From NCBI RefSeq assembly GCF_001719165.1, contig NZ_CP017057.1, positions 2,356,001-2,420,000 of the forward strand: 64,000 nucleotides of DNA, in the 5' to 3' direction. The DNA comes from Erythrobacter litoralis (lineage in GTDB: Bacteria > Pseudomonadota > Alphaproteobacteria > Sphingomonadales > Sphingomonadaceae). Made by a program: the position numbers and the translations under genes. The stretch's first letter is position 1; each line of letters starts with the position of its first letter. Under the pieces are notes generated by a model. The model ran no database searches and was not told the origin of the DNA. It saw only the letters and a program-made list of their open reading frames with translations. Shown in pieces: positions 42,369 to 50,687 of the stretch.

Positions 42369-42761
42369 ATGAGGAAGCAGATGCAGAACACAGCGACAGG
42401 CACTTTTGACGTAAAGCTAACGCCAATCGGTTCGGATGATGGCCCAATCGGCGGTATGTCTATCGACAAGACTTTTCGCGGTGACCTGCAAGGAACGAGT
42501 GCTGGGCAGATGCTCGCGTTTCGCAGTGGCGTTGAAGGTTCCGCCGGCTACGTAGCGATGGAGCGTGTGACCGCCACTCTCGGCGGCAAACAGGGCTCCT
42601 TCATTCTCCAGCATAGCGGATTGATGGACAAGGGCACGCCATCACTGACGGTCGTCGTCGTCCCAGATTCCGCATCAGATGGGCTAACCGGACTCACGGG
42701 AACGATGACTATCGATGCCCTGCAGGATCGGCATGATTATGTGTTCCGTTACAAACTCTGA
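42369..42761 (+). CDS. DUF3224 family protein
   Basis: 130 residues. The pattern TGTFDVKLTP, MSIDKTFRGDLQGTSAGQML, YVAMERVTATLGGKQGSFILQHSG and GLTGTMTI fits DUF3224, a small beta-barrel protein family of unknown function. Codon use is more relaxed (more A/T-ending codons) than the neighbours, and it lies 60 bases from the transposon end, which suggests transfer. Its stop directly abuts the stop of the convergent DUF1697 gene. Confidence 0.88.
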   Translation: MRKQMQNTATGTFDVKLTPIGSDDGPIGGMSIDKTFRGDLQGTSAGQMLAFRSGVEGSAGYVAMERVTATLGGKQGSFILQHSGLMDKGTPSLTVVVVPDSASDGLTGLTGTMTIDALQDRHDYVFRYKL

Positions 42762-43277
42762 CTAAGCGACGGTCGCGGCCATCTCCGCGAGCTTCGCCAC
42801 GGTATTCATGTTCCGGGCCGTTCCGTGTCTGTCGCTCGGTATGCGAAGCCGGGTTTTGGCCATGCCGTCCGGATAGAGAACAAACAGTTCGCGTTTGCCT
42901 AGTCGCACCTCTTCGTTCGTGATCCCTTTCACGCCGTCAAGTGGATCGGTAGGAAGTGTTTCATTCACAAATAGCGCCGTGACGCGATTGCCTGGTGAGT
43001 CCGAGAACGGGTTGCGGGCCAATGTATCAGCGAGTTCGGTGGCCGTCCGCAAGACCACGCCCACGTCCCTGCCAGCATACTCTTTTAGCCGCTCCTCGAG
43101 AGCGGACCGCACCTCGCCCTCGGACCTCTTGCTTTTGAACACGACATTGCCGCTCGCGATGTAGGTTTTCACATTCTCAAACCCTGCCGCCTCGCTCATC
43201 CGAACCAGTTCGGTCATCGGCAATTTGCCGGTCCCGCCGACATTCACGGCACGAAGCAAGGCAACATATCCGATCAA
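42762..43277 (-). CDS. DUF1697 family protein
   Basis: 171 residues from a TTG start (43275-43277) preceded by GGAGAG 5 bases away; this gives the family N-terminus YVALLRAVNVGGTGKLPM. A longer ATG start at 43355 would add an atypical extension. Family motifs also include AGFENVKTYIASGNVVF and LFVLYPDGMAKTRL. Function unknown. Like the adjacent DUF3224 gene it has lower GC, so the pair may have arrived together. Confidence 0.85.
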   Translation of the reverse strand: MIGYVALLRAVNVGGTGKLPMTELVRMSEAAGFENVKTYIASGNVVFKSKRSEGEVRSALEERLKEYAGRDVGVVLRTATELADTLARNPFSDSPGNRVTALFVNETLPTDPLDGVKGITNEEVRLGKRELFVLYPDGMAKTRLRIPSDRHGTARNMNTVAKLAEMAATVA

Positions 43278-43378
43278 TTTCGCTCTCCGTATGGCAGCTA
43301 CTGTATTAACGCTGCCCAAAACCCGCCAGTCAGAAAACCACCCAGAAGCAGCCATTGCGGCCCTGGCTCAGCACCCCC

Positions 43379-43783
43379 TCAAACCACAGCGGTAACGTCG
43401 ATCTCCACCAGTAGCTCGGGCAGCGCCAGCCCCTTTACCTCCACCGTCGTGTCGGCAGGGTAGGGCGGCGTGAAGTATTTCTGCCGCGCTTCCACGATCT
43501 TGGGGAAATGCGCCATGTCGGTGAGGTAGATCACGACCTTGACCACTTTCGACAGGTCGCTTCCGGCCGCGGCCAGAACGCGTTCGATATTGGCGAAGGT
43601 CTGGGCAAGCTGGGCGTCGAAATCCCCTTCGCCGACGATGCTGCCGTCCTCGCCGATGCTCGCCTGCCCGGAGCACAGCACGAGGTCGCCCACGCGCCAT
43701 GCGGGGGCTATGAAATAGGGCGCGAGCGGGTCGTTTTCGAGCGCGATGGGGGCGGCCCCTACCTTCTTATCGGCGTCGGTCAT
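43379..43783 (-). CDS. RidA family (YjgF/Rid) protein
   Basis: 134 residues. The Rid-fold pattern is present (VGDLVLCSGQASIGEDG, AQTFANIERVLAAAGSDLSKVVKVVIYLTDM). The conserved Arg of true RidA (in the CARVEV region) is replaced: the end reads TVEVKGLALPELLVEIDVTAVV. It may therefore belong to a Rid subgroup without the imine/enamine deaminase activity. Its ATG overlaps the hisZ stop by 4 bases, so it is co-expressed with hisZ. Confidence 0.85.
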   Translation of the reverse strand: MTDADKKVGAAPIALENDPLAPYFIAPAWRVGDLVLCSGQASIGEDGSIVGEGDFDAQLAQTFANIERVLAAAGSDLSKVVKVVIYLTDMAHFPKIVEARQKYFTPPYPADTTVEVKGLALPELLVEIDVTAVV

Positions 43784-44910
43784 TGCGATGCCTCCAGTTC
43801 CTTCGGCGTGTCGCCTTCGAGCACGTGGGTGCAGCCGAGCATCCCCGCATCCTCGCCCTCGCCAAGCTGCGCGAGCGTGCGCCAGCCCTCGGCGCGCAGC
43901 TTCGCCGCCGCGTCCGCGTCGTGGCCGAGCGGGAGGTAGACCACCCGCCCGCCGCCCGCCTCGGGCGCGACCTCGGCGAGGTGGTCGACATAGAGCGAGA
44001 AACCCGTCGCCGCCTCCTCGCTCCCGCCGATCCGGTAGGTCCCGCCGCGCCCCGCCGCGCCGCGCAGGGCATCGGCATAGAGCGTGAAGCCGAACCAGCT
44101 CTGGTATTCGAAGCCATACCGCTCGGTCGGATCGAGCGTCAGGCGAACGTCCGGCCCGTGCGCCGCCTTCACCCGCGCCGCGATCGCTTTGAGCCCGTCG
44201 AGCCGCGTCGCGAGCGCCCCGCCCGCATCATATTCCCGCAGGTCGGCGAGTGCGCTGTCGAACGGACCGGCGGCGTAGAGCAAAGGAAGATAGGCCTCGC
44301 CGCCCGCATCTCTCAGCCCGCCCGCATCCTTGGTATCGAGTTCGCGCCGCACCGCCTCGATATGGTCAGGATCGGTGTCGCCGTCCCTCGCGGCCAGCGT
44401 ATCGACGAGGTCGGGGAGAGTGAAATCGACGCTGATACCGGTCAGCCCTGCGCCCATGAGCGCCTCTATCGCCACCATCACGATCTCGCTCGCGGCGGCG
44501 ATGGTATCCACGCCGATCAGTTCCGCGCCCAGTTGCAGCCGCTGGCGTGCGGGATCGAGTTGGCTCGCGCGGATCAGCGCGGTCTCCCCACAATAGGCGA
44601 GCCGCAGCGGGCGCGGGGCAGTCTTCATGCTGGTCGCGGCGATCCGCCCGACCTGCGGAGTGATGTCGGAACGCAGAGCGAGCGTTCGCAGGCTCGCGGG
44701 ATCGACGAAGCGGAACATGGCCTGCGTGCGGATGCCCTGCATCCGGCTCGCCAGCGAGCGTTCGAATTCGAGCAGCGGCGGGCGCACCCGGTCGTAGCCA
44801 TGGGTGTGGAGCACGTCGAGGCAGGCGCGCATCGCATGGGTGATGCGCGCGGCCGAAGCGGGAAGGCGGTCCTCGAGCCCCTCGGGCAACAGGTCGGTCG
44901 GTTGGGTCAT
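43780..44910 (-). CDS. hisZ: ATP phosphoribosyltransferase regulatory subunit
   Basis: 376 residues from ATG 44910. A class II aminoacyl-tRNA-synthetase-like fold without tRNA activity: GYDRVRPPLLEFERSL, MFRFVDPASLRTLALRSDITPQVGRIAAT, QLGAELIGVD. HisZ forms a complex with the short HisG in the first step of histidine synthesis; hisG itself is not in this window. A strong terminator precedes the gene, separating it from serA. Confidence 0.92.
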   Translation of the reverse strand: MTQPTDLLPEGLEDRLPASAARITHAMRACLDVLHTHGYDRVRPPLLEFERSLASRMQGIRTQAMFRFVDPASLRTLALRSDITPQVGRIAATSMKTAPRPLRLAYCGETALIRASQLDPARQRLQLGAELIGVDTIAAASEIVMVAIEALMGAGLTGISVDFTLPDLVDTLAARDGDTDPDHIEAVRRELDTKDAGGLRDAGGEAYLPLLYAAGPFDSALADLREYDAGGALATRLDGLKAIAARVKAAHGPDVRLTLDPTERYGFEYQSWFGFTLYADALRGAAGRGGTYRIGGSEEAATGFSLYVDHLAEVAPEAGGGRVVYLPLGHDADAAAKLRAEGWRTLAQLGEGEDAGMLGCTHVLEGDTPKELEASQ

Positions 44911-44923
44911 GTCGGCGCTGGCG

Positions 44924-44969
44924 CTAAAAGGAAAACGGCCCCCCGGCAAGCATGCGCGCCGGGAGGCCG
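44924..44969 (-). terminator. Strong intrinsic terminator of the serC-serA unit
   Basis: On the minus strand the stem CGGCCTCCCGGC/GCCGGGGGGCCG (44936-44947 with 44958-44969; 11 of 12 pairs, 10-base loop) is followed by TTTTCCTTTT (44925-44934). It lies 30 bases after the serA stop and ends 14 bases before the hisZ start. Confidence 0.85.
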
Positions 44970-44999
44970 ATGGATTCTCGCCAGCTTGGTGCGAGAGAC

Positions 45000-46583
45000 T
45001 TAGAACCTCAGCGCCTTCACCGTCTTAACGCCCTCGAGCTTTTCGGCCTCGGTCATGATTTCCGCGCCCGGATGCTCGTCGAGGCTGAGCAGCAGAACCG
45101 CCTCGCCCCCCGCATCGCGGCGGCCGAGATTGAAGGTGCCGATATTGATCCCGTGGCCGCCGAGCATGGTCCCGATCCTGCCGATGAAGCCCGGCTTGTC
45201 GTCATTGACCACGTAGAGCATGTCGCCGTCGAGTTCGGCCTCGATCCCGATCCCGAAAATCTCGACGAGGCGCGGAGACTGCGTCCCGAACAGCGTGCCG
45301 GCGACCGAGCGCGGACCGGAGGATGTCTCGACCGTCACCCGGATCAGCGTGTTGAACGCGCCTTCGCGGTCATGCCGGATCTCACTCACGTCCAATCCGC
45401 GTTCCTTCGCGAGATAGGGTGCGTTGACCATGTTCACGGTGTCCGAATAGCGCCGCATGAAGCCTGCAAGCACCGCGCCGGTAATCGGCTTGCCGTTGAG
45501 TTCGGCTGCCGCGCCCTCGCGCTCGATGCTGATCTTGGTAAGGCTGCCATGAGCAAGCTGGCCGACGAGGCTGCCGAGCTTTTCGGCAAGCGCCATGTAG
45601 GGGCGCAGCTTGGGCGCTTCCTCGGCCGACAGGCTCGGCATGTTGAGCGCATTGGTGACGCCGCCATTGACGAGATAGTCCGCCATCTGTTCGGCCACCT
45701 GCAGCGCGACATTGACCTGGGCCTCGGTCGTCGAAGCGCCGAGATGCGGCGTGCAGATGAAATTGGGCGCATCGAACAGCGGGTTGTCCGTGGCCGGCTC
45801 CTCAGCGAACACGTCGAGCGCTGCACCCGCGACCTGGCCGCTTTCGAGGCAGTCCTTCAGAGCGACCTCATCGATCAGGCCGCCGCGAGCGCAATTGACG
45901 ATGCGAATGCCGGGCTTGGCGTTCTCGAGCCGCTCGCGGCTGAGGATATTGCGGGTCTCGTCCGTCAGCGGCGTGTGCAGCGTCACGAAATCGGCACGCG
46001 AAAGCAGCGTGTCGAGATCGACCTTCTCGATCCCCAGTTCGATCGCGCGGTCCTCGGTCAGGAAGGGATCGTAGGCGATCACCTTCATCCTGAGACCCTG
46101 CGCGCGGGAGGCCACGATCGAGCCGATATTGCCCGCGCCGATAAGGCCGAGTGTCTTGGCGGTCACCTCGACCCCCATGAAATCCTTCTTCGGCCATTCG
46201 CCCGCCTTGGTGCGGGTGTTGGCGTCGGGGATCTGGCGGGCGAGCGCCATCATCATCGCGATGGCGTGTTCGGCGGTCGTGATCGAATTGCCGAACGGTG
46301 TGTTCATCACGACGACGCCCTTGCCGCTGGCATAGGGGACATCGACATTGTCGACCCCGATGCCGGCGCGGCCGATCACTTTCAGATTGGTCGCAGCGTC
46401 CAGAATGTCGGGCGTGACCTTGGTCGAGGACCGGATCGCGAGACCGTGATAGTCGCCGATCACACCCTTCAGTTCATCCGGCGTCATGCCGGGCTTTACG
46501 TCGACCTCGCAGCCGCGCTCTTCGAAGATGCGCGCGGCATTGGGGTCCATCTTGTCGGAAATGAGTACCTTTGGCTTGCTCAT
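45000..46583 (-). CDS. serA: D-3-phosphoglycerate dehydrogenase, long (ACT-domain) form
   Basis: 527 residues from the ATG at 46583 (MSKPKVLISDKMDP). The N-terminal NAD-dependent dehydrogenase has the Rossmann motif GLIGAGNIGSIVA and a catalytic Arg/Glu/His arrangement (NCARGGLIDE, CTPHLGASTTEAQ). An intervening ASB domain and a C-terminal ACT domain (DKPGFIGRIGTMLGGHGINIGTFNLGR) can be involved in serine feedback control. It catalyses the first step of serine synthesis. serC lies upstream on the same strand. Confidence 0.97.
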   Translation of the reverse strand: MSKPKVLISDKMDPNAARIFEERGCEVDVKPGMTPDELKGVIGDYHGLAIRSSTKVTPDILDAATNLKVIGRAGIGVDNVDVPYASGKGVVVMNTPFGNSITTAEHAIAMMMALARQIPDANTRTKAGEWPKKDFMGVEVTAKTLGLIGAGNIGSIVASRAQGLRMKVIAYDPFLTEDRAIELGIEKVDLDTLLSRADFVTLHTPLTDETRNILSRERLENAKPGIRIVNCARGGLIDEVALKDCLESGQVAGAALDVFAEEPATDNPLFDAPNFICTPHLGASTTEAQVNVALQVAEQMADYLVNGGVTNALNMPSLSAEEAPKLRPYMALAEKLGSLVGQLAHGSLTKISIEREGAAAELNGKPITGAVLAGFMRRYSDTVNMVNAPYLAKERGLDVSEIRHDREGAFNTLIRVTVETSSGPRSVAGTLFGTQSPRLVEIFGIGIEAELDGDMLYVVNDDKPGFIGRIGTMLGGHGINIGTFNLGRRDAGGEAVLLLSLDEHPGAEIMTEAEKLEGVKTVKALRF

Positions 46584-46607
46584 GGGAAATTCCAATCCAG
46601 CGAGTCG

Positions 46608-46677
46608 CCCGCGCAGGCGGGGACTTCTTGCGGCAATGGGGAAGGCATGGGAACGAGGGCCCCGCCTGCGCGGGGCC
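46608..46677. repeat. Paired inverted REP-like elements between serC and serA
   Basis: CCCGCGCAGGCGGGG (46608-46622) recurs as an exact 15-base inverted copy (46660-46674), 37 bases apart. Each copy is itself a hairpin (CCCGC GCAG GCGGG; GGCCCCGC/GCGGGGCC at 46658-46677). This twin arrangement matches REP doublets (REPINs). The pair sits in the 111-base spacer between serC and serA, and may affect mRNA stability or processing. Confidence 0.7.
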
Positions 46678-46694
46678 TCACCCGTGAGAATGAC

Positions 46695-47876
46695 TCAGGC
46701 CGCGCCCTTGACGGTCGCGTAGGCCCATTCGATCCACGGCAGGAGGCGCTTGATATCCTCCTGTTCGAGCGTGCCGCCGCACCAGATGCGAAGGGAGGGC
46801 GGCGCATCGCGATAGCCGTTGAAATCGTAGCCGACATTGCGCTCTTCGAGCAGCTTGACGATCTTCTTCGGCACTGCGGCCTTCTCGTCCTCGGGCAGGT
46901 TGTCGTACCAGTCGCCCTGAAAGACCATGCATACGCCGGTATTGGTGCGCAGCGCCGGGTCGGAGACCATGTTGCGCAGCCAGGGTGTCGATTCGATCCA
47001 GTCGAGGACGATCCGTGCGTTCGCATCGGCGCGTTCGATCAACGCCTTGCGCCCGCCGATCGACTTCGCCCATTCGAGCGCGGCGATGTAATCCTCCGTC
47101 GCGAGCAGCGAGGGCGTGTTGATCGTCGCCCCTTCGAAGATCGCGCGATTCAATTTGTCGCCCTTCTTCAGGCGGAACAACTTGGGCAGGGGCCAGGCAG
47201 GATCATAGCTCTCGATCCGCTCGACCGCCTTGGGGCTGAGGATCAGCATGCCGTGCTGCGCTTCGCCGCCCATCACCTTCTGCCAGGAATAGGTCGTGGC
47301 ATCGAGTTTCGGCCAGTCCATCTCCTGGGCGAAGATGGCGCTGGTGGCATCGTTCAGCACGACGCCCTCGCGGCCCTTTTCGAGCCAGTCCGTGTTCGGG
47401 ATGCGTGCGCCCGAAGTCGTGCCGTTCCAGGTGAACACCACGTCATTGCGCTGCGGGATGGTGGTGAGGTCGGGGATCTGGCCGTAATCGGCCGAGAGGA
47501 TCTGCAGGTTCGGCAGCTTGAGCTGCTTGACCGCGTCCTGGATCCAGACATTGCCGAAGCTTTCCCACGCCGCCACCGTCGCGGGGCGCGCGGGATCGAG
47601 CATGGTCCACATCGCCGCCTCGATCGCGCCGGTGTCGGAGCCGGGCATGATCCCGACGAGATAGTCGTCGGGCACGCCGAGCAGCTCGCGCGAGAGGTCG
47701 ATCGCGTATTTGAGACGGCCCTTGGCATCGGCCGAACGGTGCGATCGGCCGAGCGATGCGGTCTTCACCTTGTCGAGGGACCAGCCCGGGAATTTCACCG
47801 TAGGGCCGGAAGAAAATTGCGGACGTTCAGGTTTCACGGGCGGCTCGTGCAGGAGCCCGCGTGCATATGCAGTCAT
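46695..47876 (-). CDS. serC: Phosphoserine aminotransferase
   Basis: 393 residues from the ATG at 47876, with AAGGAGAG upstream. The PLP lysine lies in TTYSWQKVMGGEAQHGM; VVFTWNGTTSGARIPNTDWL and EGVVLNDATSAIFAQEMDW are typical of the alphaproteobacterial (Methanosarcina-like) SerC subfamily, which is longer than E. coli SerC. Second step of serine synthesis, paired with serA downstream. Confidence 0.95.
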   Translation of the reverse strand: MTAYARGLLHEPPVKPERPQFSSGPTVKFPGWSLDKVKTASLGRSHRSADAKGRLKYAIDLSRELLGVPDDYLVGIMPGSDTGAIEAAMWTMLDPARPATVAAWESFGNVWIQDAVKQLKLPNLQILSADYGQIPDLTTIPQRNDVVFTWNGTTSGARIPNTDWLEKGREGVVLNDATSAIFAQEMDWPKLDATTYSWQKVMGGEAQHGMLILSPKAVERIESYDPAWPLPKLFRLKKGDKLNRAIFEGATINTPSLLATEDYIAALEWAKSIGGRKALIERADANARIVLDWIESTPWLRNMVSDPALRTNTGVCMVFQGDWYDNLPEDEKAAVPKKIVKLLEERNVGYDFNGYRDAPPSLRIWCGGTLEQEDIKRLLPWIEWAYATVKGAA

Positions 47877-47940
47877 GTATTCTCTCCTTCCAGAGAGCTC
47901 GCGCGGCGTTGGGACCGCGTGGCCCGCTGGCCGAACTAGA
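47877..47940 (-). promoter_or_regulatory. Candidate serC leader RNA (serC motif type)
   Basis: On the minus strand the serC leader ends in a small hairpin CTCTC/GAGAG (47882-47897) whose 3' side overlaps the ribosome-binding site AAGGAGAG. A second hairpin, CGCGG/CCGCG around TCCCAACG, lies just before it. The Rfam serC motif of Alphaproteobacteria occupies this position upstream of serC-serA and includes a terminal hairpin over the Shine-Dalgarno. A possible -35 TTGACT lies at 47955-47960. The match is by position and shape, not verified against the model. Confidence 0.45.
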
Positions 47941-48132
47941 CAGCTTGCGCGCCAAGTCAATGACGCAATGCAAAAACTTCGCCGAGCAAAACCTTCGGCG
48001 AGATGGTCTTTCGGCGACATTTTCCGGTCACTGGCCGCGCGAGCCGCGCGCCTTGGGCCAAAGGCGGGTCCTTGCGGCGCCGGTGCCTCCCTGCTTGAGC
48101 GTCGGCGCTGCCTCGCCTAAACGGGCCGGCTA

Positions 48133-49314
48133 ATGGAAACCAGTGACCTCCGCATCGCCCTGTTCAGCGGCAATTACAACTACACCCGCGACGGGGCGAA
48201 CCAGGCCCTGAACCGGCTGGTCGGCTCGCTGCTCGACGAGGGCGCGGCGGTGCGGGTTTATTCGCCCGTCGTGCCGGAACCGGATTTCGAACCGACCGGC
48301 GATCTCGTCGGCGTGCCCAATATCCCCATGCCGGTGAAGGGGCGCGGTGAATACCGCCTGCCGACCGGGCTCGGGGGGAAGGTGAAGCGCGATCTTGCCC
48401 GCTTCGGGCCGAACATCGTCCATCTGTCCTCGCCCGATCCCTCGGGCCATGCCGCGCTGCGCTGGGCGCAGGAACACGACGTGCCCGTGCTCGCCTCGGT
48501 CCATACCCGCTTCGAGACCTATCCGCGCTATTACAACATGGCCTTCCTCGAACCGCTGCTGGTGCGCCTGCTGCGGCGGTTCTACAATCGCTGCGACGCG
48601 CTCGTCGCGCCGTCGCAGAGCATGATCGACGAATTGCTGGCGATGGAGATGCACGACGATATCGGGCTGTGGAGCCGCGGGGTCGACCGCGCGGTCTTCA
48701 CCTCGAAGCGGCGCAATCTCGAATGGCGGCGCAGCCTCGGCCTTGCTGATGACGACGTGGCGATCGTGTTCCTCGGTCGGCTGGTGATGGAAAAGGGGCT
48801 CGACATCTTCGCCGAGACGATCGTCCAACTCCGCAAGCGCCAGGTGCCGCACCGCGTGCTCGTGATCGGCGACGGACCGGCGCGCGGATGGTTCGAGGAA
48901 GCGCTGCCGGGCGGCATCTTCGCCGGGTTCAAGACGGGCGAGGCCCTGGGCGAAGCGCTCGCCAGCGGCGACGTGTTCTTCAACCCCAGCGTCACCGAGA
49001 CTTTCGGCAATGTAACGCTGGAAGCGATGGCGAGCGGGCTGCCGGTCGTTGCGGCAGGCGCGACCGGCGCCTCGAGCCTCGTGGTCGACGGCGATACAGG
49101 GCGGCTGGTGCCACCTGGCGATGCGTGTGCCTATGCCGAGGCGATCGCGCCATATTGCGAGGATGCGACCCTGCGCGCCGCCCATGGCACGGCGGGCGAG
49201 GCGCGGGCGCGGGAATACAGCTGGGACGCGATCAACCAGGTGGTGGCGGATATCTATGTCCGTCTGGTCGAGGAGCGCCGCGCGCTGCAAAGGCGCGAGG
49301 CGGAAGCGGCCTAG
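48133..49314 (+). CDS. GT4-family glycosyltransferase
   Basis: 393 residues with a GT-B fold: N-terminal acceptor domain (IALFSGNYNYTRDGANQALNRLV, PNIVHLSSPDPSGHAALRWA, HTRFETYPRYY) and C-terminal nucleotide-sugar domain (FLGRLVMEKGLDIFAE, VLVIGDGPARGWFE, PSVTETFGNVTLEAMASGLPVVA with the EX7E pair). It resembles glycolipid mannosyl- or glucosyltransferases. The product could be a membrane glycolipid or exopolysaccharide unit; the sugar and acceptor are unknown. No linked polysaccharide genes are seen. Confidence 0.87.
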   Translation: METSDLRIALFSGNYNYTRDGANQALNRLVGSLLDEGAAVRVYSPVVPEPDFEPTGDLVGVPNIPMPVKGRGEYRLPTGLGGKVKRDLARFGPNIVHLSSPDPSGHAALRWAQEHDVPVLASVHTRFETYPRYYNMAFLEPLLVRLLRRFYNRCDALVAPSQSMIDELLAMEMHDDIGLWSRGVDRAVFTSKRRNLEWRRSLGLADDDVAIVFLGRLVMEKGLDIFAETIVQLRKRQVPHRVLVIGDGPARGWFEEALPGGIFAGFKTGEALGEALASGDVFFNPSVTETFGNVTLEAMASGLPVVAAGATGASSLVVDGDTGRLVPPGDACAYAEAIAPYCEDATLRAAHGTAGEARAREYSWDAINQVVADIYVRLVEERRALQRREAEAA

Positions 49315-49349
49315 TAGGCCGGGCGCAAGGGTCGCCCGGTATTCTCACC

Positions 49350-49811
49350 TCAGCGCAGGACCCCCGCCTTGGTCATGCGCGACGAATAATAGGCCATGCC
49401 GATCACCGACAGCCAGATGAGGACGCTGAATACGATCTGGAAGGTGTTCACGAAAGGCGCGGACGCCTCGGAGGCATAGGTCCAGGCCGTGGTTACGGCG
49501 AGGCCGGCCAACGAGGCGATGAAGGCGTGAACGGCGAAGCGGCTGCGCAGCACAAGCAGCAGCGAACCCCCCACCGCGCCCCACACGCCGAGCGCCCAGG
49601 CGATCGTCGCCCAGAGCGGAAAGCTCGCGACATAGCCGTCCATGATCTCGAGCGAAACACCGCTGCCCTCGGCTGCCATCGCAAGGTATTCGCGGTTGCC
49701 CAGCTTGGTCTGGAGGTAGTCGTTCGCGCCGCCTGCGAACCATATCAGGCTGACGAGGGCGAGCGCCCACAGGTGCCATGGCGCCCTTGCGCGCGATGCG
49801 GTCTCGGTCAT
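49350..49811 (-). CDS. Four-helix membrane protein, unknown function
   Basis: 153 residues from ATG 49811. Four hydrophobic segments (about 12-30, 62-82, 86-106 and 116-140) in an inner-membrane arrangement; the conserved-looking loop GGANDYLQTKLGNREYL is between the first two. I do not know the family, though similar small proteins are common in sphingomonads. It is transcribed towards the glycosyltransferase (convergent). Confidence 0.6.
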   Translation of the reverse strand: MTETASRARAPWHLWALALVSLIWFAGGANDYLQTKLGNREYLAMAAEGSGVSLEIMDGYVASFPLWATIAWALGVWGAVGGSLLLVLRSRFAVHAFIASLAGLAVTTAWTYASEASAPFVNTFQIVFSVLIWLSVIGMAYYSSRMTKAGVLR

Positions 49812-49947
49812 TGTCCTTCCCCTCTCCCGGTGGGCGCGACCCGCGCAAGGAATACGCAAGCGCGCCGGACGCGGCAATCGCCTTGTCTGCCAGCCCGCGC
49901 AGGCCGCTGTGCGGACGCCTCCCCCCCAGCGTCCACAGCGCGATCGG

Positions 49948-50589
49948 TCAGAGTCGTTCGATGCGCTTGGCGACCTCGTCGATGATATCGACGATCTCCT
50001 CCATCGCCGCCTTGTCCAGCCGCCCGCCCTTGGCCTTGTTGGCAAGAACATTGGCGAGATTGCCGAGCGCGCGCATCAGGTCTGGCGAACGGGCCTTTTC
50101 CGCGCGGCTTCCTTCGTCGGAAAGTCGGGCCATCAGCGCATCGACCTCGCCCTTGCGCTCGTCGAGTTCGGCGCGCCCTTCCTCGGTCGCCTCGAAGGGT
50201 TTTTTCGCGCCCTCCGCTTGGGCCTCGGCGATCTTGCCCTCGTCGGCAAGCAGCTGGAGCGTGGGATAGACCGCGCCCGGGCTCGGCGCATAGGTGCCGC
50301 CGGTCATCTCCTCTATCGCCTTTATCAGTTCATAGCCGTGGCGCGGCTGCTCGGCGATGAGCGCGAGGAGGGCAAGGCGCAATTCGCCGGAGCCGAACAT
50401 GCGCTGGCGGCGACGTCGCCGCCCCCCGCCGCGCGGCCCCGTGCCCCATTCCTCGCTCCAGTCGGCGTTCCAGTCGCCGCCCCAGCGGCCGCTCCCGGCT
50501 GCGGCCATCGCCATCAGCGGGCCGTAGAACTGCCACGCGGAGCCGCGCCGACCGCGGCCGCCATGGCGGGTAAATCTGAAACCTGTCAT
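49948..50589 (-). CDS. PadR-family transcriptional regulator
   Basis: 213 residues. I chose ATG 50589 because GGAGG precedes it by 5 bases; further ATGs exist at 50601 and 50616. An unusual N-terminal Gly/Arg/Trp-rich region (about 1-62) precedes the PadR winged helix (ELRLALLALIAEQPRHGYELIKAIEEMTGGTYAPSPGAVYPTLQLL). A C-terminal helix region for dimerisation follows. It probably represses its own promoter through the perfect palindrome just upstream; other targets are unknown. Confidence 0.88.
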   Translation of the reverse strand: MTGFRFTRHGGRGRRGSAWQFYGPLMAMAAAGSGRWGGDWNADWSEEWGTGPRGGGRRRRRQRMFGSGELRLALLALIAEQPRHGYELIKAIEEMTGGTYAPSPGAVYPTLQLLADEGKIAEAQAEGAKKPFEATEEGRAELDERKGEVDALMARLSDEGSRAEKARSPDLMRALGNLANVLANKAKGGRLDKAAMEEIVDIIDEVAKRIERL

Positions 50590-50613
50590 CGCATCCTCCA
50601 TGTTCGATAGGTT

Positions 50614-50627
50614 CAAGATATATCTTG
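50614..50627. promoter_or_regulatory. PadR-type operator palindrome
   Basis: CAAGATATATCTTG is a perfect 14-base palindrome 25 bases before the padR start, in the divergent spacer shared with rarA. The A/T-rich dyad is the kind of site PadR dimers bind, so autoregulation is likely. A role for rarA is open. Confidence 0.7.
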
Positions 50628-50687
50628 GATACAGCGATGCAAGCGGGCCGTGGCATTTTCCGACCGAAGGCCTATCTCACCGGACCA

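Noticed and set aside
44952..47939. 995-codon plus-strand frame opposite serA and serC
   Set aside because: The longest frame in the window, but it runs antisense to two well-conserved enzymes and through the terminator and REP pair. It is a GC-bias artefact.
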